DNA of 64,000 bases, taken from NCBI GenBank assembly GCA_037043015.1, contig CM073323.1, forward strand, positions 8,122,001 through 8,186,000, in the 5' to 3' direction. Positions 34,020-46,433 of the stretch are shown here, one piece after another. Source of the DNA: Bryum argenteum (Eukaryota; Streptophyta; Bryopsida; Bryales; Bryaceae). A model generated the notes under the pieces. It searched no databases. It saw only the letters and a list, made by a program, of their open reading frames with translations, and was not told the DNA's origin. The position numbers and the translations under genes were made by a program. Within the stretch, counting starts at the first letter, position 1; each line of letters opens with the position of its first letter.

Positions 34020-35510
34020 TAGAACCTGGGCTTGCAGCTTCATTCCATATCTACCGTATTTGTGCCATTCAGGAGAATCCATAGGTCTGTAGCAGAATTG
34101 TACACAGAGATCAGAATGAGTATGAAGCTTCTTCCAATGATCAAGCCTGTTACGAGCTTCATAAGAAACTCTTGCTTCGACACCGACTCTAACTTCTGGT
34201 CAGACAATGTACGAGTAGTTTTCGGTCGGTAAAATACCAAGTCAATTCTCCGTATAGAGAAAGCCTGGAGAAGCCTGGTGAGGATGTCGAAACTACGTCA
34301 AACGGGAGAAAGGAGTGAATGTGCACAGGTGGGGTCACAACACAAAGTGTGATGAGGATGGTGATGTGCTCATGCAGTGGGCCATCCATGGCGACATGAC
34401 AACTGGCTCTGAAGATTCCTTCTTCACTGCTTTCTTTTTTTATTCATATTTATTGTGGTGCCTGGAATGCGGGTGGAGGATGACTTGGCTTCAATCCCTT
34501 CCACTCACGCTTTGCTGGCGTTGATTCCATTGCATCTCCACCCTCCTCCTCTTTTTCATCTCAACACACGGGGATTGTTTGAAAACCCTGTAATATCGTG
34601 AAATGTGCAACATGCCACTTCACAGGTAGATTTGAGAGAACCTACATGACATTTTTTAGAGAGCGTATGGTTTTTCATCATTACCCTAGAGTCATATGTA
34701 TGATTGATGATTTCAAAGATCTGGTGTGACAAAATGGTACACCTCATCATTTTGTCACACCAACTATTCCAGTAAAATGGCACACCTCAACTTGTTGAAC
34801 TGCAATTCATAAACCATATGATTTAACAAAATATGATATTAGAGATATTAGAGATATGTGTGACAATGTATGTAAAGGAGAGATATTACAAAAAAAAAGT
34901 GTGATATTATAAATACATCACTCCGTATGAGCACAAATGTAAGTTCTGGTGTGACAAAAATGACATATGACATATTCCAATGTCAACAAAAGTGAGATTC
35001 AGTACTCTACACTGAATGATGTAATTATTAGCAAAATAGTAAAATTGAATAATAAAAGACTTACTCTTAAAGAGTTAGAATTTATCAGAAGTCTCATTAC
35101 GCATCTACTCTGTGAAGTCTATGAATCTGGGTAAGAAGTTGAAAGATTCAAGCCCATGTTCTGTAAAACCTTGACTTTACATTACAAAATTGAGAAATCG
35201 GTCTCATCATAAGTCTGGCAACACCCTTCATCATTCATGAGCTTCTCCGCTTTCGCCTCGCACCAGTCAGTCACCATCTCAATTGCATGAAAAGAGCCCC
35301 TGCAGGGCACTCATCGTTGACAGCAAATTCACCGGGCATGGATTCACTATGAAACATCGATCCTCGTCTAAATTAGGCACACTGGTAACCACGCCACAAC
35401 CAAGTCCTGATCCCCACTCACTTTACTAACGAATCACGCACTCGAAATACAGATTCCTGCTTCCTGGCACTCAGAGCCTCTTCAGATTCCAGGCCGGCCA
35501 AGGACTTGAT
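34020..35510. other. Intergenic DNA with hairpin
   Basis: AT-rich from about 34560, consistent with MITE remains: several GTGTGACAAAA and TGATATTA words. The 14 bp perfect inverted repeat is listed separately. No gene recognised. Confidence 0.45.
34723..34761. repeat. Perfect 14 bp inverted repeat, 11 bp loop
   Basis: GGTGTGACAAAATG (34723-34736) and its exact complement (34748-34761). A further GGTGTGACAAAAATG occurs near 34940, suggesting a MITE end family. Confidence 0.75.
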
Positions 35511-35516
35511 CATCTG

Positions 35517-35642
35517 TCACGCACGGAGCGAGTCCCAGGGATCTTTTGGTGCGACGTACTCTTTGCCGGCGAAGCGTTGGTACCTCTTGAGCAGAATTCC
35601 GAGATTATGCGGAGCATGGCGGGTCGGAATGGCAAGCGTCAT
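35517..35642 (-). CDS. Possible 41-residue protein
   Basis: ATG at 35642, stop TGA at 35517-35519. It reads MTLAIPTRHAPHNLGILL, then KRYQRFAGKEY and VAPKDPWDSLRA. The composition is protein-like and unlike its repeat-rich surroundings. The frame also extends upstream through the 35685-35770 minisatellite, where it codes NNSLDSQQF-type repeats. It could be a small organellar-type subunit or the last exon of a minus-strand gene, but the family is not recognised. It lies head-to-head with the F-box/LRR gene, whose ATG is 165 bp away. Confidence 0.35.
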   Translation of the reverse strand: MTLAIPTRHAPHNLGILLKRYQRFAGKEYVAPKDPWDSLRA

Positions 35643-35684
35643 GGCCACGACGTCGACGTTGCTCGTTCCTGACACGACGAAACT

Positions 35685-35770
35685 GTTGGGAGTCGAGTGA
35701 ATTGGTGGGAGTAGAGTGAATTGTTGGGAGTCGAGCGAATTGTTGGGAGTCAAGTGAATTGTTGGGAGTT
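35685..35770. repeat. ~20 bp minisatellite in divergent promoter
   Basis: About 4.5 units of GTTGGGAGTCGAGTGAATT with single-base variants, directly upstream of the F-box/LRR start. Confidence 0.9.
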
Positions 35771-35806
35771 CTGTGACTTAGGAGTGGTGGAGTGCGAGAA
35801 TCGGCC

Positions 35807-37754
35807 ATGGGGACGATGACGATGGCGAATTCGGCTGCGGCGGCATTGCTGAGCCTGCAGAAAACGTCGACCATGGTGCAGGGGCTGAAGCGCCGAGTCG
35901 CGCTCGTGGTCGCTGAAGACGACGAAATCCTCGACCCCGCACGAGTACTGCGTCTCCGAAGCTCTGATTCCGCGTCAGGCTCCACCAGTACTGCAGCAAC
36001 GTCGGAAATCGACGTGTTGCCTGAGGAGATTCTCGCGCACTGCCTCGCCAACCTCGACTCCTTCCAAGACATCGCCTCGTAAGCTGCCCCCTCCCTCCTC
36101 CTCGATCCCCTCAAAAAGCTGACGATTCATCTTTCTCTTTCGAGTTTAGCATAATTGGAACTGAGTGTGGGCGCGCAGGGCGAGTCGCGTGTGCAAGCGA
36201 TGGCGCGAAGGAATTCAGCACGCGCTTCAATCGAAGTCCAAGCTCAGTTTCGCCGGGTGGCGTCCTGACGACGCTGCCATAGCGCGCTTGGTGGAAAGCG
36301 CCACAGCTCTCAAAGAGCTCAACATGTAAGTGCCTGGACCCATCGCGCGTCACGAGCGCGGCCTCAATTGAGAGTGATGCTTGGGTTGCTCGGATTGTGG
36401 GGAATTGAGAGTGACGTTTGGATTGCTCGGATTGTGGGGAATTGAGAGTGACGCCTGGATTGCTCGGGTTGTGGGGAATCGAGAATGATGCTTGGATTGC
36501 CCAGATTCTGCGGAATTGAGGGGGATTGCTCGGATTGTGGGGAATTGAGAGTGATGCTTGGATTGCTTCGGATTGTGGGGAAGTGAGAGTGATGCTCGGA
36601 TTGTGGGGAATTGGGAGTTCGCTGATCGGGTTGTGAAGAATTGAGAGTGATGATCGGACTGTGGGGGTTGTGGGGATTTGGGAGTTTCATGATGATCGGG
36701 TTGTGGGGTGCGTGCAGATCGAATGGGAGGTGGGGATGCCGGATCACGGACGCAGGGCTGCTCCAGATATCGCGCGCGTCATGCTGTCCGAACCTGACGT
36801 CGATCTCGCTGTGGGGCGTGACGGCCATCACCGACGAGGGCGTGGTGGAACTCGTCACGCGCGCGGCCTCTCTGCAGCATTTCAACGCGGGCGGCACGTT
36901 CATCACGGACGTTTCCATCCTCGCCATCGCCTCCCACTGTAAACTCCTCAAGGTAACGTAACTCGCATCACCTTCGCCATCACTCTATCAGAGACTTGAA
37001 GAACTCCGAACCTATTTTGAGGCAGTGTGAATAGAGTGTTCTTTGACCTATATTTGTATCTCCATACCAAGAGGTCATCTAACATCGATGCTGGGATTCC
37101 TTAACCCCTACTAATTCTCATTTAACCACCAGTGTCCAAGAGATAATTTACATGTTGCTCTCCCCCAAATATCTTTGAGGTTCACATAATCATAGTTACA
37201 AAGAATTAGCTGCAACATAGAACTCAAGCTCTATGCCTCCTTTTTTTTGTATAAAGCTCAAATACCTCGTTGTTGTATGAATACATATGGTGAGGTATTG
37301 CAAGGTTGAATCTCATATCTTGAGAACATATGGAATAAGAAACACAAGAACATCTTGATCTATAGACGATTGTTAAACTTTTGAAACTTCCAATTTACTG
37401 TGTGTAATAACGTCGGTGATTCTGAAATTCTCCGAAAAGCATTGAAATACGAGTATTATAGTCCGTGGGGGTGCCGATGAGTAAAACTCAGGAATCTCAC
37501 GACGACTCATTCATATGAATGATGCATGTTATGCTAACAGAATTCTGGTATTGGAATGTCTCGCTCAGTGCATAAACCTGTGGTGTTGCCGGCACGTAAC
37601 GGAGACGGGGTTGCTGACACTGGTGGAAGGCTGCCGTGACCTGGAATCCATGAACGTCTGGGGCATGAGCATTTCAGCTTCCTGTAAGCGCCGTCTGGAG
37701 TTGCTCAATCCCAAGCTCAAGCTCAAACCCCTCGTCAACGACCCCCCTGTGTAA
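35807..37754 (+). CDS. F-box/LRR protein
   Basis: Four exons in consistent phase: 35807-36078, 36179-36325, 36718-36952 and 37569-37754 (279 residues). An Ala/Ser-rich N-terminus (about 70 residues) precedes the F-box: IDVLPEEILAHCLANL, then ASRVCKRWREGI. It is followed by LSFAGWRPDDAAIARLV and leucine-rich repeats of the CC type: ITDAGLLQIS, LTSISLWGVTAITDEGV, GTFITDVSILAI and CRHVTETGLLTLVEGC, ending in VWGMSISASC. It should act as the substrate receptor of an SCF ubiquitin ligase. The layout resembles the small Arabidopsis F-box/RNI protein At5g67140 as recalled, without a search. The ATG at 35807 is the first in frame. Intron 2 carries a minisatellite. Confidence 0.9.
36367..36700. repeat. 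37 bp minisatellite in intron 2 of F-box/LRR gene
   Basis: Seven to eight units of about 37 bp beginning ATTGAGAGTGA and ending GGATTGTGGGGA, some shortened. The array fills most of the intron, up to near the acceptor at 36717. Confidence 0.9.
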
Positions 37755-39901
37755 ATGGAATCTTGTGCAGAACATTTTCTTTTAATTTCTAGAACCAATC
37801 CAATCGGGCTGTAGACTTGTGAATTTCATTTTAGGACTTAGAATTGTGTATGCCCTTATTGCAACAACAATTTGAGGCAATGTTGATAAGCTCTTTGATA
37901 TGGACAATAAACAACCATTGTGATCGTTGAGGTAGTTGAATGATTCTACCAAGTGGTATGGTGATTTGTATCCACTGTGTCGTGTGTAAGGGTTTTTAAG
38001 TCTTTTGACGAGAGTTCTTCTTTGGTGTTAGTTTGTGGTGTGAAGAGAGGTGCTCTTGGGCATGTTCTCAAATAATGTGGCCTTTGTTGAACCAAGATTT
38101 TATTACTTTTTTTTATGTCTATTCAAGTACAAAGTTGTGCTATTAGTTCTGCATTGTAGTCTTGTGACGCTTGGTTTACAAATTTATCATCAAACGATCA
38201 GTGGCGTATTTATTATGGAAAACTCATTCATTAGCTAAGCTCATACTTTTTTGATATGGCTTTGAGGCAAAAACTCTCCTCCCCTCTCTTCTCAACATCC
38301 AAATTGAGGTTGTCAAATCTTATGATTTTTCTCATTAGATTCACTTTTTAAACTTTGTAGCTTTATTTGTGAGAAGATTTTAAGAGGAAAATCAATAGTC
38401 TTATATTTTAGAAGTTAGGCCTCCCTCGTCCCTATCGGGGGCAGCTCTTTATTTGGTGCTTTTCAAAAATCATCCTTTCTCCCCATTTTCCGCTCTTTAC
38501 TTGGTGCTTTTCAAAAATCTTCCCTTCTCCCCGTTTTCCGCGTTCACAATTTTCGTCGTCAGTTTCCGTCGTGAGAAGAATTATAGCATGTCCCTCCTGT
38601 CCTTGTTTCTCGTCCTTTGTTCTCTTATTCTCAATTCTTTATATTATATTCCAATGTTCTCGGTCCCTCGTCCCCCAACTTCCCTTCTCGGTTCTCAGCC
38701 CATGTTCCCTTGTTCTCTGCTCCCATTCTCATCTTACTTATTCCTTGTCCCCTCGGCTCCTTGCTATTTATTATTTAGGGCACGTAGTTTGTTTTGTTTT
38801 GGTTTGGTTAGCTTTTGGTTTGGACATATCATTATGAGCTTGGGCACCGCCGGTTGGATCGGGGTGCATGGGATGTTGTTGGAAGCTTGTTTTTTGGTGG
38901 TGGAAAACAAGCCGATCGCAAAACCGGTTGACAAATCCTAAGATATTGAATTTCCAAGTAATCATTGCCCCTAATTGACCAAAAACTACAAAATTGACCT
39001 AATTTTAGATCTAGTAGGTTTGGCAACGCCACAAGGGCATAATAGTATTAAATAGATCCAGTCAACTCATATTAACAATCAAAACCACTTACCAATACTC
39101 TTCAAAATTCTTCATGCGATGTATGCATGAGCTTCGGACCTATCACCCACGAGCAATCGCCAAAGACAAACACTATTTTCTTATCTGAGAGATCATCAGT
39201 TGCTTCAATTTTAGACAACGAGGTTTCAAAAGGTTGTTGAGTAGTTTAAAAGGACTTGGGCATCTTAGGGTCCAACCAAAAAAGTGAGAAAATAGAGTAC
39301 ATGATAGGGTCGAAGGAAGTACAAATTTACTTGAGAAGATCTCAAAGACACCATAAGTTCAAAATATCTTTTGCACTTACGAATTATATGTGAACTAGCA
39401 AAGGCCCATTTCATAGGTGCACATACATACGCACCCGTGTTTCCTAAATAATACTATGCTTTTGTAATCTAATTGCGCCTCTATTTTTGGACTAATAAAA
39501 CATTTATAAGTGGATTGCCTTTCAACTTTTCGAACCCCAACGACCGCACTCTATGCAAAAATGCAACTAAGGGCGGCCAAATTCCCACCCTCAAGAGGAC
39601 GCTTGTGTCAGCATGACTTCTTTTGATGAAATTTTACAAATTGACTTCCGCTAAACTTAGTCAAAACATTTGATATAATCTCAATTCAAAAACTAAACAA
39701 AGACTACCAAAATTCAATGACAATACAAACCAACAACATTCACAACTAAGTAACGAGATTTTCAATAAATCTTGAAATGCACTTTGTCTTGCCATTAAAT
39801 TCTTGTAGTCTTCATTTAATTTGGTGAGGCACTTGAGTGTGGCCTATTGGAACCCTCGGCTCCAAGAAACTCCAACTACTACAAAAAGTGCACACCAAAT
39901 T
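37755..39901. other. Intergenic DNA, pyrimidine-rich repeats
   Basis: No gene. At about 38446-38550 a 48-50 bp unit (TTGGTGCTTTTCAAAAATC followed by a CCTTTCTCCCC tract) is tandemly duplicated. Next is a C/T-rich tract with CTCGGTTCTCAG-like words to about 38760. The same words appear as complement at 42090-42620, so both belong to one dispersed repeat family. Confidence 0.6.
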
Positions 39902-40170
39902 TTAACCCCTAACTCTCCTTGTTGCAGAACGGTCTAAGCAACAAAATTTTGACCTTTCTTTAGATTCAGCTCAAAAGATCCCAATCTAAGCATTATTTGA
40001 AAGATTCAACCGTAAGATCTCAAATTTCACTTGACATTCATCTCACATACCAAATTTGAACCGTTCATTCTTCCTCATTTGTGAGATTATAATGGTCAAA
40101 GTTGGCTGAGTTTTTCTCCTGCGGGAACCTCCGAAACCCGTTTCGGGTTTTAAGGAGAGTTAGAGGTTAA
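39902..40170. mobile_element. TTAA-flanked MITE, copy 2
   Basis: 269 bp from TTAA to TTAA, in the opposite orientation to the copy at 15732-16000. Ends TTAACCCCTAACTCTCCTTG and GGAGAGTTAGAGGTTAA. The interior shares AAATTTGAACCGTTCATTC, TTGTGAGATTATAATGGTCAA and ACCCGTTTCGGGTTTTAAGG with copy 1 (as complement). The flanks beyond TTAA differ between copies. Confidence 0.85.
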
Positions 40171-40629
40171 TTGGAGTGGAAATGCTTTCAAAACAATTCA
40201 ACTCCAAAATTAATTTAAGGACAAAAATTGATCAATAGAAATGTTACTTTTCCCTAATTTATGTGTCTGGTGTTATTACCCCCAACAAAATAATGGGCAG
40301 AGCACAATATGATAAGAACCATGAGTGGTAGTGGACGGTGGAGATGGAGCAATCTAACGGTGCAGGAGGGTAACTGCCCTGGGTCCCTTTAAAGAGATTA
40401 TTACATGACTGTTGGGGTAAGTTTTGCAGTGGGGCAGTTAGAGAATATTAAGCAGGTAACAAGAAATGATGCAATCATCCTTTAATTAAAATTAATACTA
40501 GTTTCCATTACTGCCCCTTAATATCTTTGGCTGGTTTATCTTATCATGAGAGCTAGCCAGCCAAACTAGAATTAATTAACTGTAATCCAAGGCCAACTAT
40601 TTGAATTCTTGTGGAAATTCCATTGCATT

Positions 40630-41089
40630 TTAACTCCTAAGAGCCCAATCAACCATTTTATGGTCGAACCCGAATTTTGTGGAGCTATACCTAACTAGAA
40701 AAAGATTTTTTTGGATTTTTTTTTTAATACTTTCCAGAATTTTGGTGAGTTTGGAATCACGTCCAATTTACAGAATCTTGTTTGGATTCATATTTTGTCC
40801 ACAATGGGCTTTCAAACACAAAGGGGGCACACATATTTGAGCCAATCATATTAATTTCCAATTATTAATAATAGAAAGTAAATTTTATATTGATTTTTGG
40901 AGTTTTTAGTTCCTTTATTTCATTATGAAATAAATAGTTACTATTTTAGGAAATTTAACGGCATCGATCTAATTTAGGAATTTACGTCTTCTTATTGTCT
41001 TTGGGGCAATGCTTCATAAGTGTTAAGAAACGCATACTTTATAAAACATCTAAGTTTCTCTTCAAACCCCTTGGGCCTTCAGGGGTTAA
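40630..41089. mobile_element. TTAA-flanked element, second family
   Basis: Left TTAACTCCTAAGAGCCCAA and right (complement) TTAACCCCTGAAGGCCCAAG. 460 bp, AT-rich, non-coding. Ends are related to, but different from, the 269 bp family. A lone further end, TTAACCCCTAAAGGATC, starts at 41146. Confidence 0.6.
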
Positions 41090-41145
41090 TCTAGTGTTGT
41101 TGTCAAAGAAAATCCTAAGCAATAGTTTAGATATCTTTCACGTCA

Positions 41146-42080
41146 TTAACCCCTAAAGGATCACATCAAGAATGATAAGCATCCAATAGTCAATCTTTGG
41201 ATCAGTACTAGAATAGGCTGATCTATACAATCTTACATTTGGAAGTCTAAAAAGAGTTATAAAATTTGATCCACACTCCTGAGAATAGAGGTAGAAAATC
41301 TCATTTTTGAGGTTTCAAGCTCTAAAATTACACAAGAAAATAGAGGGGTTCATTATGCGTGTTGTATATTATACAAAAATGAATATTCTAAAACTTATAT
41401 TACTTCACATTCCTTGAATGAGTATAGATTTAGTAGAATATGACATGATATGCAAAATGAGAAGGCTTACGTAAATGCTTATCCATCAATTTCTAAACCT
41501 TTTTAAAAATAAGGGATCCTAGTTTTCATTTAAGTTTGGTTCTGAACTTGTAGTTTAGCTTTTCATTAGCTCTAATTCAGTTCTTTTTAATAATTTTATG
41601 TCAACTTCAAATTTGATGAAAATAACTTCAAGATAATTTCAAAAGCTAATGTATAGAAGATTTGTTTGTCACTTTATCCCTAAAGTTTGCGTTGATAACA
41701 TCAAAGTGGGCCAAGAAAACGTGAAAGAGATCAAATAGATTTCTAAGAAGACTACATGCAATGTTCATAAAGGTAAACAACTTATAGATGAGACTCATTT
41801 GTACAAATGAGATTCTTACGGAAAATTTGGAAACATGAGAGGAGGTGACCAATCGAGAAAACAAAAATCATAACAAAAATATCCCTATGTATAAAAGAAT
41901 ACAATCTCTTTGTATGTCCTTGGCAATCCATACATGCGTGGTCATGTTCACGGTCACCAGCGTTTGGTCATGTATACGCGGCATAAAGAGTTTTGAAGAT
42001 TTAGAAGAGTTTCCATAAGTGGTATTTGATTGTTATTAAAGAGTTTTTTAGATCCCAATAATATAACAAGGAGTCAAAGG
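41146..42080. other. AT-rich intergenic DNA
   Basis: Begins with an unpaired TTAACCCCTAAAGG end. No matching right end was found. No gene recognised. Confidence 0.4.
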
Positions 42081-42089
42081 GACAAGGAA

Positions 42090-42620
42090 TATGGAACATA
42101 CAAATGAGAGCAAAGAAGGAGTGAACCAGAGATCAAAGGAACAAGGGAGGGAAACTAGGAACCGGGAACAAAGGATAGGATCTAGGAACAGAGGATGGGA
42201 ACAAGGAACAAAGAATGAGAACGAGGAACGGATGTTGGAAACTAGGATTGGAGGATGGGAACAAGGAACAAATAATGAGAACGAGGAACGGATGGTGGAA
42301 ACTAGGAAATAATAATGGGAACCCGAAAGGAATGATGGAAACGAAGAAGGGGAGTTAAAAAAATGGAGGACGGGGAATCGGGAACACAAGATGGAAACTA
42401 GGAAAGAGAGTTTGGAGATAAGGAACATCAACAACAAAATGGAGAATGGAGAACTAGAATAGAGGATGAGGAATTGGGAATAAGGGAACAAGGGAACAAA
42501 GGACATGCTACAAATCTTAAAAAGCACGTGGAACCAAAAAGAGGACATGCTATGAATCATAAAAAGCAAAGGTGCCATCAACAAGGAAACCGTGGATAGT
42601 GGGTAGTTTTTGAAGAACAC
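42090..42620. repeat. Purine-rich degenerate minisatellite
   Basis: GGAACAAGGAACAAAGAATGAGAACGAGGAACGGATG-like units recur, the clearest pair being about 62 bp apart (about 42190-42310). It ends in a CACCATATAAAGAGC segment, also found near 53485. Long minus-strand open frames over it are repeat artefacts. Confidence 0.75.
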
Positions 42621-42659
42621 CATATAAAGAGCTTACTTATTGAGACGAGGGGACCTTAT

Positions 42660-42732
42660 TCAATTTTTTTAATTTTTTTAATTTTTTTTTTAATTTTTTT
42701 TTTAAAATTTAAAATTTTTAATTTTTTTTGCG
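42660..42732. repeat. T-rich low-complexity tract
   Basis: Repeated AATTTTTTTT units followed by GCGTGTCCGG. On the complement this is an A-rich tract preceded by CCGGACACGC, comparable with the A tracts before CGGACA at 53181 and 53443. Confidence 0.7.
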
Positions 42733-42843
42733 TGTCCGGAGGATACATGTATATACTAGTATGAAAATAAGTGAAGTCTTGGACTATAAAGTTTTACTAG
42801 AAAAGAAACTCCTCGTGCACGTGGAGACGAAGTAACGTTATTT

Positions 42844-42855
42844 GGGGGGGGGGGG
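42844..42855. repeat. 12-base G run
   Basis: A homopolymer next to the gene relic at 42895. Its length may be unreliable in the assembly. Confidence 0.8.
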
Positions 42856-42894
42856 ATGTTGCCATTGTCTTACAATGCCCATGGTCTTACAATG

Positions 42895-43195
42895 AGAGAT
42901 ACTATTGAAGAACCTCCAAACATGTATGTGAAAGAAATCCTTGGAAATCTCAAGCACATGTGGAGTGCTCTTAGTGAACACATTTGATCAATTGGTTTGA
43001 AGGCAAAAGGCAATTGGAAGGATTTTGGAGGCTATTGAAATTATGTTGTGCGAGGTTAAAAAGACAAATCTAGATAGTGCTTCTAGTATGGGCTTAGAGA
43101 TTAGAGCAAAGAAAGCTAAGCATCTAGTGGATCTTGTAAACAAACTTGTGGCTCGAAAAATTGTGCATGTAAATGACATTATCATTATTATTTAA
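42895..43195 (+). pseudogene. Truncated relic of the gene family at 56163-56974
   Basis: Translated with one or two frame changes it gives KHMWSALSEH, AIGRILEAIEIML, EVKKTNLDSASSM and IRAKKAKHLVDLVNKLV. These align in order with the C-terminal half of the 56.4-57.0 kb frame (KDMWSALGEE, AIAKISKDIEAML, EVEKTNIGSV, HAAGLVFDLVD). It lacks the N-terminal part and has stops, so it is a decayed paralogue. Confidence 0.65.
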
Positions 43196-46100
43196 TCAAA
43201 ATTGACTTCTTAAATGAGATAAAAAAGATGTGGTAGTTATGAATGATCACACTTTTGATAAGTATAAAGCATGCCCTTGGTGGTTGCATTTGTTCCCTTA
43301 TTTGGAAATACTTTACAAGTGTTTCCTTATATAAAAATCCTCTATTTTTCTATATAATGATAGAATATGATTTTCTCTCTATGTCAAGGACTAGGTGTGA
43401 GCACAATCTCCATTTGCACGGTCGATGGCCACAAAGGTCCGTGAGGTGGGTGCAAAGAATTATCCTTTCCAACATTGGATTATGCAATAACATTCAAGCA
43501 AACATGCAATAACAATTAAAACCCAAGAAATTGAGCAAAGTAAACGAGTCAATCCAATCTCACTGAAATATGCGAATGCAGCGCTGAATTGATTTCCAAT
43601 TCCACCATACTTAAGGTTGGGTTTTGTAAAAAAATCAGGGTGCTGAACCTACAAGTTCCAAAAATTAGCCCTAGAGATTCAAATGAGAACAATTAGCTGG
43701 TGGAGATCGGGCAGCGCTTCCGCACCACCTTCCCACACACCCTACAAACCCACGATTAGCACAAAGCAAATATAAAACATTCAAAACATGCCTAAAATCA
43801 AACATTCTATTGCTCACAACTCATGCACACCAAGCATACACTTGCAAATTTGAAAAAAGGATCACTAATTTGTATCTTTGGGAGGTAGCTACACCCACCA
43901 AATTCAATTTAAGTTCAACTTCCGCATCTTACTAGACAGACACATGCAAAAAAAATAATTTAGAAATGAAGCATTTGGAGTGGGAATGGTCACCATGTCT
44001 ACCCTCCGTATTAGCACAAGGAGGAAGAGAGGTCTGCTGCACTGTCCCTGCAATCTATACTGCGCCCCTGTTGATCTTCGTCCATGTTGTCGCGGGCAGG
44101 GTGTCATCTACTGCTCGTCGTTCAAGCGCTCAACCTCGTAATTGTTGTGCCTATCACTCCTCGCCGTTTACGTGCCTTCGCGTTAGTGCTCACTGCCACG
44201 CGATCTTGCGATCCGTTGCTGCTCCGCATACGCTTGTCCTCCTTCGTCGCAACTGCTACTTTGTGTCGTCCTACTAAGGTCAACAAATATCAAACCTTCA
44301 CTTCTGATCTAAATCTCACACCACCAGATTTGAGTTCTGAGTATCAAATTATGAATTATATTGAATTGGAAACCCTATATCTACAGTCATTTGCTCCATA
44401 ATCCACAATATGTACATAGTTTCACACTACTCTCTCTACAAAAACTTCACACCCACTCTGTCAAAGAGATATGGACCCCAATGGTCTAGGAATAGTTTGC
44501 AAAAACTACATCCATCCAACCTCATTCCATCTATTGACTAAAAGTCATCCTTCCTGCCCATTAATCCACGAAACATGACCCTAGGTTGAGGAAAATGCAC
44601 AATTCTACTTAGGGTTAGGCCAATGAGTTAGTTTAGCCCAATCCAAATCACATTTGTAGTCAAAATTCTACTAAATCGCTAATACAACGGATTTACATTA
44701 TTGCAATACACTAAATCAAGTTTAAATGATAGGGGAATGGGTTCTCACTAAGGTGAACCGTATCGAGGGCTCACACTCAGCCACAAGAGCCAATGGCTAT
44801 AGGATTTGTAGCAACATCATTGAGCGAGGAATGAGTGACATTTTATAAATGGCAAATTTTGAAAGATTATTGTATTATCTAAATGGCTACTTATAAATGT
44901 TTTACCGCCATATTTGCAGAGTCTTTTACTTGTGTATATTAGAATACTAAAAAATCGGTGTCCATTCGTTTGGTCTTTTTGTGAACAAGAAGACAAAGAG
45001 ATGAGAAGACAAGTAGATGAGGGAATGAGGGGACGAGAGAACAAGCAAAGAAGAAAGGAACGTGTGACAAAGGGAACATAGGAATGAGTAATTATTGTCT
45101 TCAGTGAAGAGCTCAACTTGAACATCAAACTTCTACCCATTAGTACAACCAATACCTTTACTACTTTTTCAATTAAATGTTGAATTATTGTGTACCTCGG
45201 CCTATTGCAAACCTCATACATCATTGTATACACCCCCAATACTTGTTGCATGTATAGATGAATGGTAGTTTACTATATTATGTTGCATACTTTAAAGGAA
45301 TGACTCATTTAAAACTTTGTGTGACGCCATAATGTGTAATTATAATAGAATATTGTCAAGCGCCTAAATTTTTGAAAAAGTATTGTATCACTCCATTTGT
45401 GCGGTAGTGAAATTTAATGAACAAAATTGGTAGAACATCTCGTAGTAGTGTATACAAAATTCTACAATTAGAGTTTCTTAGGTCATTATATGTACTCTAT
45501 AATAAAATTTGTTGCCTTGCTCATCAAAAAAGTCTTTGAGTTGCTCATTCTAGAGAAAGTCGAAGATTGATACTCCCTTATGGGTGAAAGGAAAGTATAT
45601 GCGTAACGGGACAATACATGCACATTGTATAATATAACATGTATTGGTCATTTTAGTCGACGATGAGTTTACGGAGTGGAGTAACTTATATGCTTGCTTC
45701 TAGTGAAGCATTGATTGGCATCAAGCCATGAATAAACTTGGTGAGAACATTGAAAGTTAACAATTTGAGAGCGGTACCCGCTTAAGAATCCTTGCCGAGC
45801 TTAATTGCAAGTAGCTCCCAACACTCTCTACATTCTTTTAAGGTTGCCCCTTTTGTATTCAAAAGTGACGTTCAAAGATTAAATGAAGTGCTTCGAATTG
45901 ACTTCTATCCCTCACCTTGAAATCAAACCACTCTTGCAAGTGAAACAACCACTAGCTAGGCTCCTCATGGTCAAAATCTCTTAGTACACTAGGCATAGAA
46001 TACGACTTAAGGGGTAACTGTGTGTCACTTCAACTTAGGTTGCAGTGACACAGAGGTTTTACCAATGTAAGTACAATTTCTCTTCATTTTTTATCACCAT

Positions 46101-46424
46101 TTAATTCTCAACTTTGATCATGTATGTATTTCTCTCAATTGATCAATACATTAATCAATTCAATATAAAATAAAATAAAAATTATACTAATATGATCCAT
46201 GCAGGAAATGAACAAATATTACCATACATGATATGTCAAAGTCCAAAATAGTGGCCAGCTCCTAAAAGTCCATCAGATATTATCAGTTACCAAAGTAGGT
46301 CAAGAATGATTGAGAGCAGTTGTGCACTAATAGTAAGCAAGTAGCTTGAATATTCTACAGTTCAAAATATTGGGCATCTCAAGACCCATAAACTAAATCG
46401 GTACCTCAAAAATTCTTATTGGGA
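43196..46424. other. Intergenic DNA without recognised genes
   Basis: AT-rich with scattered GC-richer pieces (44000-44280) that have open frames but no recognisable protein. A purine-rich stretch near 44980-45080 resembles the 42.1-42.6 kb minisatellite. No complete element boundaries were resolved. Confidence 0.4.
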
Positions 46425-46433
46425 CTATATCGG

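Noticed and set aside
35605-36114. 169-codon minus-strand frame across the F-box/LRR first exon
   Set aside because: Antisense to a supported exon and includes the minisatellite; Ser/Arg composition reflects the complement.
38453-38941. 162-codon hydrophobic plus-strand frame
   Set aside because: Made of a C/T-rich repeat that also occurs elsewhere; apparent membrane segments are compositional.
42048-42623. 191-codon minus-strand frame rich in Ser/Phe/Leu
   Set aside because: Translation of the purine-rich minisatellite; repetitive blocks (RSSFSLFVPCSHP) follow the DNA repeat.
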